This document shows positions 5,985 to 6,027 of a DNA stretch of 6,027 nucleotides, one piece after another. Source of the DNA: Legionella genomosp. 1. Its GTDB lineage: Bacteria > Pseudomonadota > Gammaproteobacteria > Legionellales > Legionellaceae. The first letter of the stretch is position 1. The number at the start of each line of letters is the position of its first letter. The position numbers and the translations under genes are program-made. The DNA lies in the NCBI GenBank assembly GCA_945865355.1, contig CAMBDN010000157.1, positions 1 through 6,027 of the forward strand, read 5' to 3'. The notes beneath the pieces were generated by a model. That model was not told the DNA's origin. It did not search any database and saw only the letters and a list, made by a program, of their open reading frames with translations.

Positions 5985-6027
5985 GTTTTTTATCTGTCTC
6001 CTGTTTTTTAGGAAACAGATAAAAAAC
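5985..6027. repeat. Strong hairpin in the upstream region of the right IS element
   Basis: Arms of 18 bases (5985-6002 and 6010-6027) pair with one C/A mismatch (5998 with 6014) around a loop GTTTTTT. The pairing reaches the last base of the window and may extend beyond it. It lies 30-72 bases inside the inverted repeat, where a transposase leader is expected. The rising arm on the plus strand includes AGGAAACAG, which could be a ribosome site held in the stem. That would limit transposase translation from outside transcripts, but this is inference. Confidence 0.65.

Larger units (their letters stand above)
5927..6027 (+). mobile_element. 5' end of a second IS30-family element (continues beyond the window)
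   Basis: This starts with an inverted repeat matching the IS end at 203-231 and continues with non-coding sequence containing a hairpin. The inner sequence does not match the transposase C-terminus seen at the left edge, so this should be the left (upstream) end of an element. It would then lie in the same orientation as the one at the left edge, with its transposase gene starting just past the window. It interrupts the cyclase gene. Confidence 0.75.

Overview
The window looks like a piece of a Legionella-type gammaproteobacterium (order Legionellales). The main evidence is an adjacent dotU/icmH and icmF pair of the Dot/Icm (type IVB) secretion system. Their lengths, 261 and 974 residues, are close to what I remember for L. 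pneumophila. The AT-rich sequence and a neighbouring gene that resembles a Legionella effector fit the same picture. Genus and species cannot be fixed from the sequence alone.

Layout, left to right. Bases 1-231 are the 3' end of an IS30-family insertion sequence: the last 73 codons of the transposase, running rightward, and a 29-bp terminal inverted repeat. A rightward gene (277-1563) starts about 45 bases after the IS end. It encodes a 428-residue protein with a hydrophobic N-terminal third, a helical middle with degenerate repeats and a U-box-like domain, and is best read as a candidate Dot/Icm effector. A bidirectional hairpin terminator (1576-1608) separates it from two leftward genes: dotU (5333-4548) and icmF (4548-1624), which overlap by one base (TAATG). 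A good sigma-70-type promoter lies upstream of dotU. Further right is the leftward 3' part of a class III adenylate/guanylate cyclase gene (5459 to about 5926). Its 5' part is missing because a second IS30-family end (from 5927) sits inside it. The last 100 bases are the beginning of that second element and contain a strong hairpin.

Function. DotU and IcmF are inner-membrane partners known to stabilise the Dot/Icm machine and help place it at the cell pole. The convergent neighbour could be a substrate of that machine: its U-box-like domain keeps residues equivalent to the E2-contacting Ile, Trp and Pro, which suggests manipulation of host ubiquitin. The cyclase remnant has lost the first catalytic metal-binding Asp and is probably dead.

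The most notable points are: (a) an effector-like gene with a divergent U-box, placed right beside an IS end that may supply part of its promoter; (b) a secretion-system gene pair enclosed by two like-oriented ends of the same or closely related IS30 elements; (c) a cyclase truncated exactly at the IS inverted repeat; and (d) a 15-bp perfect inverted repeat in the last codons of icmF. I found no tRNA, rRNA, CRISPR array or complete novel multi-gene system.
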